From Kineococcus terrestris (GTDB lineage Bacteria > Actinomycetota > Actinomycetes > Actinomycetales > Kineococcaceae): a DNA stretch of 64,000 nt. Both the position numbers and the translations under genes were made by a program. Of this stretch, positions 8,731 to 17,643 are shown piece by piece. The DNA is taken from assembly GCF_041020765.1 (NCBI RefSeq), contig NZ_JBEUEJ010000004.1; one strand, 5' to 3'. A model generated the notes under the pieces. It had not been told where the DNA came from and searched no databases. It saw only the letters and a list, made by a program, of their open reading frames with translations. Every line of letters starts with the position of its first letter. Positions within the stretch are counted from its first letter, which is position 1.

Positions 8731-10281
8731 ATGTTCGCCAAGCGCCGCGACCCCGCCCCGCAGACCCTCAAGCAGCTCGCCGAGCAGCAGGCCGACGTCG
8801 AGGCCGTCACCGCCGTCGTCGTCGCCCTGGCCGCCGCCACGACCGTCGACCAGGCCGTCGGCACCGCCCTGGACGTCGTGCGCGACCGCTTCGACTGGGC
8901 GTACGGCTCCTACTGGCGCCTGGACCCCGCCGCCCGCGTCCTGCGCTTCGCCGTCGAGCGCGGCGACGCCGGCGAGGAGTTCCGCCGGGTGACGCTGGAC
9001 GCCAGCTTCGCCGAGGGCGTCGGGCTGTCCGGGCGCGCCTGGCGCCAGCGCGACCTCGTCTTCGTCCCCGACCTCGGCGAGCTCGCCGACTGCGTGCGCG
9101 CCCCCGCCGCCGTGCGCGCCGGCGTGCGCAGCGGCATCTGCTTCCCCGTCGTGGAGGACGGGCAGGTCGTCGGGACGATGGACTTCTTCACCACCGAGCG
9201 CATCGAGCCCTCCCCCGGCCGCCTGGCCGTGCTGCGCACCGTCGGCGTCCTCGTCTCCGAGGCCATCACCCGCGTCGCCGAGTCCGTGCGGCGCGAGAAG
9301 TCCGCGCAGGACACCGAGGCCGTCTCCACCGTCATCCGCGAGCTGGTCACCGCCCGCGACGAGCAGCAGGCCCTGACGACCGCGCTGGAGACCATCCGCC
9401 GCGACTTCGACTGGCAGTACGGCTCGTTCTGGCGCCTGGACGAGGACGCGCAGGTCCTGCGGTTCGCGCAGGAGTCCGGCGACGCCGGCGAGGAGTTCCG
9501 CCGCGTCACCCGCAGCGCCTCCTTCGCCAAGGGCGTCGGGCTGTCCGGGCGCACCTGGGCCCGCCAGGACCTCGTCTTCGTGGAGGACCTCGGTGAGCTC
9601 ACCGACTGCGTGCGCCGCCCCGCCGCCCAGGCCGCGGGCGTGAAGTCCGGCGTGTGCCTGCCCATCACCGTCGGCGGGAAGTTCATCGGCACGATGGACT
9701 TCTTCGCCACCCGCACGCTGATCATGCACCCGAGCCGGCAGAGCGCCCTGCGCAACACCGCCTTCCTCGTCGGCCAGGCGCTGGAGCGCTTCGCCTCCGA
9801 GGCGCGGCTGCGCGAGGCCGGCGGGCAGCTGCTGGCCTCCATCGACGAGGTCGACGCCAACGTCGCCTCCGCCTCCGCCGTCGCCGCGCGCGGCGAGCAG
9901 CTCGCCGACGAGGCCAACGCGCAGGTCGCCGCCCTCGGCGAGGCCAGCCAGCAGATCGACCAGGTCGTGCGGGCCATCCAGTCGATCGCCGCGCAGACCA
10001 ACCTGCTCGCCCTCAACGCGACCATCGAGGCCGCGCGCGCCGGGGACGCCGGCCGCGGGTTCGCCGTCGTGGCCGGGGAGGTCAAGGAGCTGTCGACCGA
10101 GACGGCCCGCGCCACGGCCGACGTCAGCGCGACCGTGGCGGCGATCCAGGCGCGCGTCCAGGAGGTCGTGGCCTCCCTCGGCGACATCCACAGCGCCGTC
10201 GCGGAGATCAACCGCACGCAGGAGCTCATCAGCGGAGTCCTGACCGAGCAGCGCTCGACGACCCGGGCGATCCTCGACTGA
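8731..10281 (+). CDS. soluble chemoreceptor-like protein, GAF-GAF-MCP signalling domain
   Basis: Predicted 516 aa with no membrane segment. Two clearly duplicated GAF domains (about 25-180 and 190-345) share FDW-YGS-WRLD, GDAGEEFRRVT, GVGLSGR, DLVFV-DLGEL-DCVR and GTMDFF. The C-terminal half is a methyl-accepting coiled-coil with the hairpin tip QTNLLALNATIEAARAGDAG and EVKELS, which docks CheA/CheW in known receptors. It should therefore report a cytosolic signal, with ligand and partner unknown. No che genes lie in the window. ATG 8731 is preceded by GGAGGA. The two GAF units differ mainly in the linker, which suggests an internal duplication. Confidence 0.85.
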   Translation: MFAKRRDPAPQTLKQLAEQQADVEAVTAVVVALAAATTVDQAVGTALDVVRDRFDWAYGSYWRLDPAARVLRFAVERGDAGEEFRRVTLDASFAEGVGLSGRAWRQRDLVFVPDLGELADCVRAPAAVRAGVRSGICFPVVEDGQVVGTMDFFTTERIEPSPGRLAVLRTVGVLVSEAITRVAESVRREKSAQDTEAVSTVIRELVTARDEQQALTTALETIRRDFDWQYGSFWRLDEDAQVLRFAQESGDAGEEFRRVTRSASFAKGVGLSGRTWARQDLVFVEDLGELTDCVRRPAAQAAGVKSGVCLPITVGGKFIGTMDFFATRTLIMHPSRQSALRNTAFLVGQALERFASEARLREAGGQLLASIDEVDANVASASAVAARGEQLADEANAQVAALGEASQQIDQVVRAIQSIAAQTNLLALNATIEAARAGDAGRGFAVVAGEVKELSTETARATADVSATVAAIQARVQEVVASLGDIHSAVAEINRTQELISGVLTEQRSTTRAILD

Positions 10282-10333
10282 CCCCTCCCGGCCGCCCCCG
10301 CTGCCGGCTCCCCTCCCCGCCCCCTCCACCCCA

Positions 10334-10410
10334 CCGTGATCTTGCTGGGATTCCCAGCGAGATCACGGTGATCACGGATGGGTGAGGACTCAACCGTGCA
10401 TGATCACGGC
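10334..10410. repeat. intergenic palindromic repeat, units B and A (copy 2, inverted)
   Basis: Unit B (10334-10368) has arms CCGTGATCTTGCTGGGA and TCCCAGCGAGATCACGG. Unit A (10368-10410) is GTGATCACGGATGGGTGAG followed by CTCAACCGTGCATGATCAC. Compared with 6782-6887 the pair is present in the reverse order and orientation, without the 30-bp spacer. It lies between the chemoreceptor gene and dhaM. Confidence 0.7.
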
Positions 10411-10477
10411 GGGTGGAGAGCGAGGAGGGGCGGCGGAACCGCAGGCGGGTGGACGCGGGTGGAGGCTGGCGTGCGGG

Positions 10478-10873
10478 TCAGCGCTTGCGCAGGGCGCGGG
10501 CCTCCTCGGCGCGGGCGACCACCTCGGTCAGGTCCGCGCCGGTGGCGGCGGTGACCGCGGCGGCCACCGCGCCCTCCAGGAACGGCGCGTCCACCAGCGC
10601 CACCCGCTCCAGCTCCTCGTCGTCCAGGTCGGCCAGCCACGCCTTCGCCATCAGCACCGCGCTGCCCAGGTCCACCAGGACCGCGACGTCGTCGCCGGCG
10701 TCCAGGCCGCGGCGGGCGGCGGCCTCCAGCGCGCCGGCGTCCGTGCCCAGCCGCCCGTCCGCCGTGCCGCCCACCGCCTCCAGCACCGCCCCGCCGGCGA
10801 CCTGACCGGCCAGCTCCGCCACCCCCGCCGCCGCCGTCGCGCTGTGCGAGAGCAGGACCAGCCGCACGCTCAC
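10478..10873 (-). CDS. dhaM: DhaM, phosphoryl donor subunit of PTS-dependent dihydroxyacetone kinase
   Basis: Predicted 131 aa, a stand-alone EIIA-mannose-type domain. The phospho-accepting His lies in LVLLSHSATAAAG (residue 10), and the fold is completed by DVAVLVDLGSAVLMAKAWL and LVDAPFLEGAVAAAV. DhaM takes phosphate from HPr and passes it to ADP bound in DhaL. The Escherichia version is fused to HPr- and EI-like domains; here only the EIIA domain is present, so general HPr must serve. It is the last gene of dhaKLM, and its GTG overlaps the dhaL stop by four bases (GTGA). Confidence 0.9.
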   Translation of the reverse strand: MSVRLVLLSHSATAAAGVAELAGQVAGGAVLEAVGGTADGRLGTDAGALEAAARRGLDAGDDVAVLVDLGSAVLMAKAWLADLDDEELERVALVDAPFLEGAVAAAVTAATGADLTEVVARAEEARALRKR

Positions 10874-11529
10874 GCGGGACCCCCCAGCGCGTCCGCGAGC
10901 GCCCGCAGCAGCAGCACCGACGACACCGCGCCCGGGTCGCGGTGCCCGGCGCTGCGCTCGCCCAGGTAGCTGGCCCGGCCCTTGCGCGCGACCAGCGCGT
11001 CGGTGGACTCCGCGCCCTCCTGCGCCGCGCGCACCGCGGCCCCCACCGCCTCCGGCAGCGCCGTCCCCGCCGCCACCTCCCGCTCCAGCGCCTCCACGGC
11101 CGGCAGCAGGGCGTCGACCATCGTCGCGTCGCCGACCTCCGCGCCGCCCAGGCGCACCACCGCGTCCACGCCCGCGCGCAGCGCCCGCGCCAGCTCCGGC
11201 CCGCCCGCGGCGTCCACCCCCACCAGCGCCTTGCCCACCCGGCGCAGCGCCGTCCCGTACAGGGGGCCGCTGGCCCCGCCGACCGTGCTCACCAGCGTCG
11301 TGCCCGCCGCGCGCAGCACGTCCGCGGCCGTCGCCGGCGCGTCCGGGCCGTCCAGGGCCGCCAGCACCGCGACGGCCCCCCGGCGCAGGTTCACCCCGTG
11401 GTCGGAGTCGCCGATCGGGCGGTCCAGGTCGGTCAGCTCGACCGCGGACTCCTGCACCAGCTCGGCGAACCGGCGCACCCAGGCGCGCGCGGCGTCCGCG
11501 TCCAGCGCCGTCCCCCCCACCGCGCTCAC
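10870..11529 (-). CDS. dhaL: DhaL, nucleotide-binding subunit of dihydroxyacetone kinase
   Basis: Predicted 219 aa. The Mg-ADP site signature IGDSDHGVNLRRG and the phosphate loop TVGGASGPLYGTAL are intact, as is the late RASYLGERSAGHRDPGAVSS segment. In the PTS-type system the bound ADP acts as a fixed cofactor that relays phosphate from DhaM to dihydroxyacetone on DhaK, in the cytosol. GTG 11529 overlaps the dhaK stop (GTGA) and the stop overlaps the dhaM start, so the three subunits are likely translated in a coupled way. Confidence 0.93.
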   Translation of the reverse strand: MSAVGGTALDADAARAWVRRFAELVQESAVELTDLDRPIGDSDHGVNLRRGAVAVLAALDGPDAPATAADVLRAAGTTLVSTVGGASGPLYGTALRRVGKALVGVDAAGGPELARALRAGVDAVVRLGGAEVGDATMVDALLPAVEALEREVAAGTALPEAVGAAVRAAQEGAESTDALVARKGRASYLGERSAGHRDPGAVSSVLLLRALADALGGPA

Positions 11530-12518
11530 CGGCCCCAGCGCAGCGCCGGCGTCTGCACCGGCGCGTCCCACCAGCGGGTCAGCCGCTCGTCCAGGCGGCA
11601 CACGCTGACCATGCTGCCCTGCATCTCCAGGCTCGTGACGTAGTTGCCCACCAGCGCGCGGACCACCCGCCCGCCGCGCTCCTCCACGGCCGCGCGCACG
11701 TCCGCGGCCAGCACGTACAGCTCCAGCAGCGGCGTGCCGCCCATCCCGTTGACCATGAGCAGCACCTCCCCGTCCAGGGGCATGTCGTCGGCGATCGCCG
11801 TCACGCTCGTGCGCGCCACCTCCCGCGCCGGGGCCAGCGGCACCCGCTCGCGGCCCGGCTCGCCGTGGATGCCGATGCCGACCTCCATCTCGCCGGCCGC
11901 CAGGTCGAAGCCCGGCCGGTCCGAGCCGGGTGTCGTGCACGCCGTCAGCGCCACCCCGAAGCTGCGGCTGCGCGAGACCACCTCGCGGCCCAGCGCGGCC
12001 AGCTCCGCCAGCTCCAGCCCCTCCTCCGCCGCGGCGCCCACGACCTTCTCCACGAACAGGGTGGCGCCCGTGCCGCGCCGGCCCGCCGTCCACGTGCTGT
12101 CGGTGACGGCCACGTCGTCGTCGACGAGCACCGTCTCCACCCGCACGTCCTCCTCGTCGGCCTCCTCCGCCGCCATCCGGAAGTTCAGGACGTCGCCGGT
12201 GTAGTTCTTCACCACGTGCAGGACGCCCGCGCCGGAGTCCACGGCCTTCGTGGCCGCCAGCACCTGGTCCGGCACGGGCGAGGTGAACACCGCGCCGCAG
12301 CAGGCGGCGTCGAGCATCCCGTGGCCGACGAACCCCGCGTGCAGGGGCTCGTGGCCCGACCCGCCCCCGGAGACGAGGCCGACCTTGCCCGGCCGGGGCC
12401 CGCCGGCGCGGCGCACCACCCGGTTCTCCAGGTCAACGTGCAGGTCGGGGTGGCAGGCGGCCATGCCGCGCAGCGCGTCGGGGACGGCTTCGGCGGGGTC
12501 GTTGAGCAGCTGGGCCAC
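11526..12518 (-). CDS. dhaK: DhaK, dihydroxyacetone-binding subunit
   Basis: Predicted 330 aa, the normal length. Typical blocks are GKVGLVSGGGSGHEPLHAGFVG, GVLHVVKNYTGDVLNF and the substrate His in GIGIHGEPG, which forms a hemiaminal with dihydroxyacetone. VLLMVNGMGGTPLLELY follows. It makes dihydroxyacetone phosphate for glycolysis, probably from glycerol or formaldehyde-derived dihydroxyacetone. It is first in the dhaKLM operon. The GTG at 12518 has GGAGG upstream, and a canonical promoter lies at 12579-12607. No DhaR or DhaS regulator is adjacent. Confidence 0.95.
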   Translation of the reverse strand: MAQLLNDPAEAVPDALRGMAACHPDLHVDLENRVVRRAGGPRPGKVGLVSGGGSGHEPLHAGFVGHGMLDAACCGAVFTSPVPDQVLAATKAVDSGAGVLHVVKNYTGDVLNFRMAAEEADEEDVRVETVLVDDDVAVTDSTWTAGRRGTGATLFVEKVVGAAAEEGLELAELAALGREVVSRSRSFGVALTACTTPGSDRPGFDLAAGEMEVGIGIHGEPGRERVPLAPAREVARTSVTAIADDMPLDGEVLLMVNGMGGTPLLELYVLAADVRAAVEERGGRVVRALVGNYVTSLEMQGSMVSVCRLDERLTRWWDAPVQTPALRWGR

Positions 12519-12578
12519 GGTTCCTCCAGGAGGCGCGACGCCGCGGCCGCCGGGAGCGTCCGCGCTGACGTGATCGGC

Positions 12579-12607
12579 AAGCTAGGCACGCCGCCGACGG
12601 GTGTCAA
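12579..12607 (-). promoter_or_regulatory. promoter of the dhaKLM operon
   Basis: On the minus strand TTGACA (12602-12607) is followed after exactly 17 bases by TAGCTT (12579-12584). This is a near-perfect housekeeping promoter. It predicts a start near 12572 and a leader of about 54 nt before dhaK. Confidence 0.7.
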
Positions 12608-12662
12608 CGGACCTCCGGCGGGGCCGCCCGGGCGGTCGCCGGAGCGCTCGCGCGGGCCGTCC

Positions 12663-13904
12663 TCAGCGCTCGCGCGGGCGCAGCTGCAGGGCCATCGCCT
12701 CCACCGCCAGCAGCGGGGCGACGTTCTGCGCCAGGCGCTCGCGGGCCAGCTGGACCGCCTCCGTGCGGCGCACCGTCTCCTCCGGGGAGCACTCGGCGGC
12801 CGCCCGGCGCAGCGCCGCGGCCACGTCGCCGTTGACCAGCTCCACCGGCGCGCCCAGCTGCACCACCAGCACGTCGCGGTAGAAGCCCAGCAGGTCCACC
12901 AGCGCGCGGTCCAGCACGTCGTTCTGCGCGCGCCGCGCCCGCCGCTTCTGGTCCTCCTCCAGCGCCCGCACCTGCGCGCGCACCGCCGGCGGCACCGGGG
13001 AGGGGCCGTCGGCGCCCAGCGAGCGCATCAGCTCCGCCTTCTCCCGGGCGTCGCGCTCGGCGGTGGACGCGCTCGCCTCCTCCGCGGCGACCTCCACCAG
13101 CTCCCCGGCCGCCACGACCGCGTCGCCGACCCCGCGCAGCCGCTCCGGCAGCCGCAGGACCTCCCGGCGCCGGATGCGCGCACCCTCGTCGCGGGCCAGG
13201 CGCCGGGCCAGCCCGACGTGGCTCTGCGCCGCGCGCGCCGCGAACGCCGCCATCGCCGGGTCCACGCCGTCGCGGCGCACCAGCAGCTCGGCCACCGCGT
13301 CGGCCGGCGGCACCCGCAGCGGCACGTGCCGGGCGCGCGAGCGGATCGTGGGCAGCACGTCGTCGACGGCCGGCGCGCACAGCAGCCACACCGTCTGCGG
13401 CGGCGGCTCCTCGATGGTCTTCAGCAGCACGTTGCCGGACGTCTCGTTGAGCCGGTCGGCGTCCTCCACGACGATCACCCGCCAGCGGCCCACCGACGGG
13501 CGCCGCTGCGCCGTGGCGATGAGCGGCTCGACGTCCTGGCGGCGGATCCACGTGTGCTCGGTGGCGAACACCGTCACGTCGGCGTGCGCGCCCGACAGCG
13601 CCGTGCGGCAGCCCGCGCACGTCCCGCAGCCCACCCGCGCCGGGTCCTCGCACGCCAGGGCCGCGGCGAACGCGCGGGCGGCCACGGACCGCCCCGAGCC
13701 CGGCGGGCCCGTCAGCAGCCAGGCGTGCGTCATGCCCGCCGCCGCGACCCCGGCCACGGCCGCGGCGCTCGCGGTCGTGGCGGCGGCCGCCGCGCGCGCC
13801 GCCGCGGCCGCGCGCGACAGCACCGCCACGGCCGGCTCCTGGCCGACGACCTGCGACCACACGCCGCTCGTCGCGCCCGGGGCCCCCGGCGGCGCGGCGC
13901 TCAC
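12663..13904 (-). CDS. holB: DNA polymerase III delta-prime subunit
   Basis: Predicted 413 aa. The AAA+ clamp-loader module shows LLTGPPGSGRSVAARAFA, a zinc site with four Cys in CEDPARVGCGTCAGC, VIVVEDADRLNE and NVLLKTIEEPPPQTVWLLC. The P-loop has Arg where the catalytic Lys would be, which suits delta-prime, a stator that does not hydrolyse ATP. The C-terminal half is helical and charged. It works with DnaX (39583-41973) to load the sliding clamp. GTG 13904 overlaps the tmk stop by four bases, so it is co-translated in the topA-tmk-holB line. The gap to the dha leader is about 55 bp. Confidence 0.92.
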   Translation of the reverse strand: MSAAPPGAPGATSGVWSQVVGQEPAVAVLSRAAAAARAAAAATTASAAAVAGVAAAGMTHAWLLTGPPGSGRSVAARAFAAALACEDPARVGCGTCAGCRTALSGAHADVTVFATEHTWIRRQDVEPLIATAQRRPSVGRWRVIVVEDADRLNETSGNVLLKTIEEPPPQTVWLLCAPAVDDVLPTIRSRARHVPLRVPPADAVAELLVRRDGVDPAMAAFAARAAQSHVGLARRLARDEGARIRRREVLRLPERLRGVGDAVVAAGELVEVAAEEASASTAERDAREKAELMRSLGADGPSPVPPAVRAQVRALEEDQKRRARRAQNDVLDRALVDLLGFYRDVLVVQLGAPVELVNGDVAAALRRAAAECSPEETVRRTEAVQLARERLAQNVAPLLAVEAMALQLRPRER

Positions 13905-14572
13905 GCCCGCCCCGCCCCGGTGGCCGCCCCCAGCAGCTCCGCGACCCGCCCGCGCACCCGCGCCGCGACCACGTCCGCCGGCGCCGTCGCGTCCAGGACC
14001 AGGTAGCGGGCGGGGTCGCGGCGGGCCAGCAGCAGGAACTGCTCGCGCACCCGCGCGTGGAAGGCCCGCGACTCCGCCTCCAGCCGGTCCTCCCCCGCCC
14101 GGGAGGTGTCGCGCCCCCGCCGGGCCGCGGCCGTCGCCGGGTCCACGTCCAGCACCACCGTCAGGTCCGGGAGCAGCCCGGCCGTCGCCCACGCCGACAG
14201 GCGCTCCACCTCGTCCACCGCCAGCGCGCGCCCGGCGCCCTGGTAGGCCAGCGAGGAGTCCACGTACCGGTCGGTGACGACCACCGCGCCGCGCGCCAGC
14301 GCCGGGCGCACGACCTGCGCGACGTGCTGGGCGCGGTCGGCGGCGAACAGCAGCGCCTCCGCGCGCGGGTCCAGCGCCGGCCCGCCCGGGGCGGCCAGCA
14401 CCAGCGCGCGCACCTCGCGGCCCAGCTCCGTGCCGCCCGGCTCGCGCGTCACGACCACCTCGCGGCCGGTGCCGGCGAGGTGCTCGGCCAGCAGCCGCAC
14501 CTGCGTGGACTTGCCCGAGCCGTCACCGCCCTCCAGGGCGACGAAGGTCCCCGGGAGGGCGGTATCGGTCAC
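13901..14572 (-). CDS. tmk: thymidylate kinase
   Basis: Predicted 223 aa. The P-loop is EGGDGSGKST, followed by TREPGG, the DRY motif in VVVTDRYVDSSLAYQG and the LID segment. It phosphorylates dTMP to dTDP. A GTG ten codons upstream (14602) is also in frame. I prefer 14572 because TACCCT lies seven bases before it, matching the leaderless pattern of the window, and because the protein then starts directly before the beta strand leading to the P-loop. If so, tmk has its own promoter downstream of topA. Its stop overlaps the holB start. Confidence 0.93.
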   Translation of the reverse strand: MTDTALPGTFVALEGGDGSGKSTQVRLLAEHLAGTGREVVVTREPGGTELGREVRALVLAAPGGPALDPRAEALLFAADRAQHVAQVVRPALARGAVVVTDRYVDSSLAYQGAGRALAVDEVERLSAWATAGLLPDLTVVLDVDPATAAARRGRDTSRAGEDRLEAESRAFHARVREQFLLLARRDPARYLVLDATAPADVVAARVRGRVAELLGAATGAGRA

Positions 14573-14579
14573 GGTCGCC

Positions 14580-14585
14580 AGGGTA
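14580..14585 (-). promoter_or_regulatory. -10 element of tmk
   Basis: TACCCT (minus strand) lies seven bases before GTG 14572. This favours that start over GTG 14602 and predicts a leaderless tmk-holB transcript. Confidence 0.45.
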
Positions 14586-14637
14586 GGACCCGGCGCCGAC
14601 ACCGCCCCGGGACCGCCCCGGACCCGCCCGGGCCCGC

Positions 14638-17496
14638 TCAGCCCTCCGCCGGCGCCGTCTTCTTCGCCGCCGTCTTCCGGGCGGCGGTCTTCTTCGCGGC
14701 CGTCTTCTTCGCCGGAGCCGTCTTCTTCGCCGCGGTCTTCTTCGGCGCCGGGCCCTTGGCGCGCTTGTCCGCCAGCAGCTCCGCGGCCCGCTCCAGCGTC
14801 AGCGTCTCCGGGTCGTCGTCCTTGCGCAGCGTCGCGTTGGTCGTCCCGTCCGTCGCGTACGGGCCGAAGCGGCCGTCCTTGACGACGATCGGCTGCCCCG
14901 TCTCCGGGTCCGGGCCCAGCTCCTTCAGCGGCGGCCGCGCCACCTGCCCGCGGCGCGTCTTGGGCTGCGCGTACACCGCCAGCGCCTCCGCCAGCGTGAT
15001 GTCGAAGATCTGGTCCTCGCTCGCCAGCGACCGCGAGTCGGTGCCGCGCTTGAGGTACGGCCCGTAGCGGCCGTTCTGCGCGGTGATCTCCTCGCCGGAC
15101 TCCGGGTCGGCGCCGACCACCCGGGGCAGCGACAGCAGCGCCAGCGCCTGCTCCAGCGTGACGGTCTCCACGGACATGTCCTTGAACAGCGACGACGTGC
15201 GCGGCTTGGTCTTCGCCGCCTTCTTGGCGGTCTTCTTCGCCGCGGCGCGCTCCTCGACGGCCGTGGCCGGCGCGTCGTCCTCGATCAGCTCGGTGACGTA
15301 CGGGCCGTAGCGGCCCACCCGCGCCACCACGGTGCGGCCGCTCGCCGGGTCCTGCCCCAGCACGCGGTCGTCGTCGGACTGGGAGGTCAGCAGCTCGCGC
15401 GCCTTCTCCACCGTCATCTCGTCCGGCGCGACGTCCTCGGGCACCGACGCCTTCAGCAGCTCACCGGTCTCGGCGTCCGGGCCCTCCAGGTACGGGCCGT
15501 AGCGACCCACCCGCAGGACGATGCCCTCGCCGATCGGGACCGTGGAGATCTCCCGGGCGTCGATCGAGCCCAGGTCGTCGGCCAGGCCCTTGATGCCCTC
15601 CGCGGCACCGGTGGCGGCACCGCCGGACGGAGCGCCGTCCGGGGCCGCGGCCGCGCCGGCCGGACCCGCCGGGCCGCCCGCGCCGAAGTAGAAGCGCGTC
15701 AGCCAGTCCACCCGCTCGGCCTCGCCGCGGCTGATCGCGTCGAGGTCGTTCTCCATCTCGGCGGTGAAGTCGTAGTCCACCAGCCGCGGGAAGTGCTCCT
15801 CCAGCAGCCGCGTCACCGCGAACGCCAGCCAGGTGGGCACCAGCGCGGAACCCTTGTAGCGCACGTACCCGCGGTCGACGATCGTGGAGATGATCGAGGC
15901 GAACGTGGAGGGGCGACCGATCCCCTTCTCCTCCAGCGTCTTCACCAGCGTCGCCTCGGTGTAGCGCGGCGGCGGGGACGTCTCGTGCACGTCCGCGGCC
16001 AGGTCCGCCACGCTCAGCGCCCGCCCGCGCTCCAGCGGCGGCAGCCGGCGCTCGGTGTCCGCGGCGTCCGGTCCGGCGTCGCGGACCTCGTCGCGGCCCT
16101 CCTCGTAGGCGGCGAGGAACCCGCGGAACGTGATGATCGTGCCGCTCGCGGAGAACTCCGCGTCGCGCCCGTCGGCCGACGTCGCGCCCAGGCGCACCGT
16201 GGCCGTCGTGCCCCGCGCGTCGTGCATCTGCGAGGCGACCGTGCGCTTCCAGATGAGGTCGTACAGGCGGAACTCGTCCCCGCGCAGCTCCCCCGACACC
16301 TGCGCCGGGGTGCGGAACGTCTCACCGGCGGGGCGGATCGCCTCGTGCGCCTCCTGCGCGTTCTTCGACTTCGAGGCGTACGCGCGCGGGGCGTCCGGCA
16401 CGTACTCGGGCCCGTACAGCTCGCGGGCCTGCGCCCGCGCCGCCGACAGCGCCTGCGCCGACAGCTGGATCGAGTCGGTGCGCATGTAGGTGATGTAGCC
16501 GCCCTCGTACAGCCGCTGCGCCGCGCGCATCGTGGCGCGCGCGTTCAGCCGCAGCTTGCGCGAGGCCTCCTGCTGCAGGGAGGAGGTGATGAACGGCGCC
16601 GCCGGGCGCCGCGAGTACGGCTTCTCCTCCACCGAGCGCACCGCGAACGCCGCGTCGTCCAGCGAGCGCGCCAGCGCCTGGGCGGCCGCCGCGTCCAGGT
16701 GCGCGACGCCCGCCGAGGCCGAGGAGCGCTTCAGCTCGCCGGTGTCCTCGAAGTCGCGGCCCGTGGCCACGCGGGCGCCGTCCAGCTGCACCAGGCGCGC
16801 GGAGAACTCGCCCGCCTCCCCCTGGGGGCTGAAGCGGCCCGTCACGTCCGCGTACGAGGCCGCCCGGAACGCCATGCGCTCGCGCTCGCGCTCCACGCAC
16901 AGGCGGGTCGCCACCGACTGCACGCGCCCGGCGGACAGGCCCGCGCGCACCTTGCGCCACAGCACCGGCGACAGCTCGTAGCCGTACAGGCGGTCCAGGA
17001 TGCGGCGGGTCTCCTGCGCGTCGACGAGGCGGTCGTCGATGTCGCGCATCTCCTGCGCGGCCTGGCGGATCGCCTCGCGGGTGATCTCGCCGAACACCAT
17101 CCGGCGGTACGGCACGCGCGGCTGCAGCGCCTGCACCAGGTGCCAGGCGATGGCCTCGCCCTCGCGGTCGCGGTCGGTGGCCAGGACGAGCTCGTCGACC
17201 TCCTTGAGCGCGCGCTTGAGCTCGGCGACCGTCTTGCGCTTGTCCGCGTCGACGACGTAGTAGGGGTCGAACCCGTTCTCCACGTCCACGGCGAACTTGC
17301 CGTAGGGGCCCTTCTTGACGTCCTCGGGCAGCTGCGAGGGCTGGGGCAGGTCGCGGATGTGGCCGGCGCTGGCCTCCACGCGGTACCCGGGACCCAGGTA
17401 GTCGGCGATCTTGGCGATCTTGCTGGCCGACTCCACGATCACGAGCCGGCGCAGGCCGTCGCTCGTGCCCGCGCTCGTCTGGGACTTCCCCGCCAC
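14638..17496 (-). CDS. topA: DNA topoisomerase I
   Basis: Predicted 952 aa. The TOPRIM domain begins RRLVIVESASKIAKI and carries DRDREGEAIAWH. The catalytic Tyr is in GGYITYMRTDS. The middle shows the typical EKGIGRPSTFASII and VPTWLAFAV blocks. The C-terminal region carries several GRYGPY/GRFGPY repeats of the actinobacterial type and then a Lys/Ala-rich tail of KKTAAKK units, which in mycobacteria and Streptomyces gives processive DNA binding. It relaxes negative supercoils. GTG 17496 is supported by GGAGGA; a longer frame to 17544 has no such signal. Followed by tmk. Confidence 0.96.
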   Translation of the reverse strand: MAGKSQTSAGTSDGLRRLVIVESASKIAKIADYLGPGYRVEASAGHIRDLPQPSQLPEDVKKGPYGKFAVDVENGFDPYYVVDADKRKTVAELKRALKEVDELVLATDRDREGEAIAWHLVQALQPRVPYRRMVFGEITREAIRQAAQEMRDIDDRLVDAQETRRILDRLYGYELSPVLWRKVRAGLSAGRVQSVATRLCVERERERMAFRAASYADVTGRFSPQGEAGEFSARLVQLDGARVATGRDFEDTGELKRSSASAGVAHLDAAAAQALARSLDDAAFAVRSVEEKPYSRRPAAPFITSSLQQEASRKLRLNARATMRAAQRLYEGGYITYMRTDSIQLSAQALSAARAQARELYGPEYVPDAPRAYASKSKNAQEAHEAIRPAGETFRTPAQVSGELRGDEFRLYDLIWKRTVASQMHDARGTTATVRLGATSADGRDAEFSASGTIITFRGFLAAYEEGRDEVRDAGPDAADTERRLPPLERGRALSVADLAADVHETSPPPRYTEATLVKTLEEKGIGRPSTFASIISTIVDRGYVRYKGSALVPTWLAFAVTRLLEEHFPRLVDYDFTAEMENDLDAISRGEAERVDWLTRFYFGAGGPAGPAGAAAAPDGAPSGGAATGAAEGIKGLADDLGSIDAREISTVPIGEGIVLRVGRYGPYLEGPDAETGELLKASVPEDVAPDEMTVEKARELLTSQSDDDRVLGQDPASGRTVVARVGRYGPYVTELIEDDAPATAVEERAAAKKTAKKAAKTKPRTSSLFKDMSVETVTLEQALALLSLPRVVGADPESGEEITAQNGRYGPYLKRGTDSRSLASEDQIFDITLAEALAVYAQPKTRRGQVARPPLKELGPDPETGQPIVVKDGRFGPYATDGTTNATLRKDDDPETLTLERAAELLADKRAKGPAPKKTAAKKTAPAKKTAAKKTAARKTAAKKTAPAEG

Positions 17497-17643
17497 CGAC
17501 TGCCGTCCTCCCCGCGCCTGCGGCGCACCCCCCGCCCGGCGCACCGCCGGCCGTCTCGTCCACGTCGTCCGCCCGCCAGCCTCGCACGCCGTCCCGGCAG
17601 CGGGCGAACGCCCCGCGGCGCCCGGGGGTGCCCGCGGGGTCCC

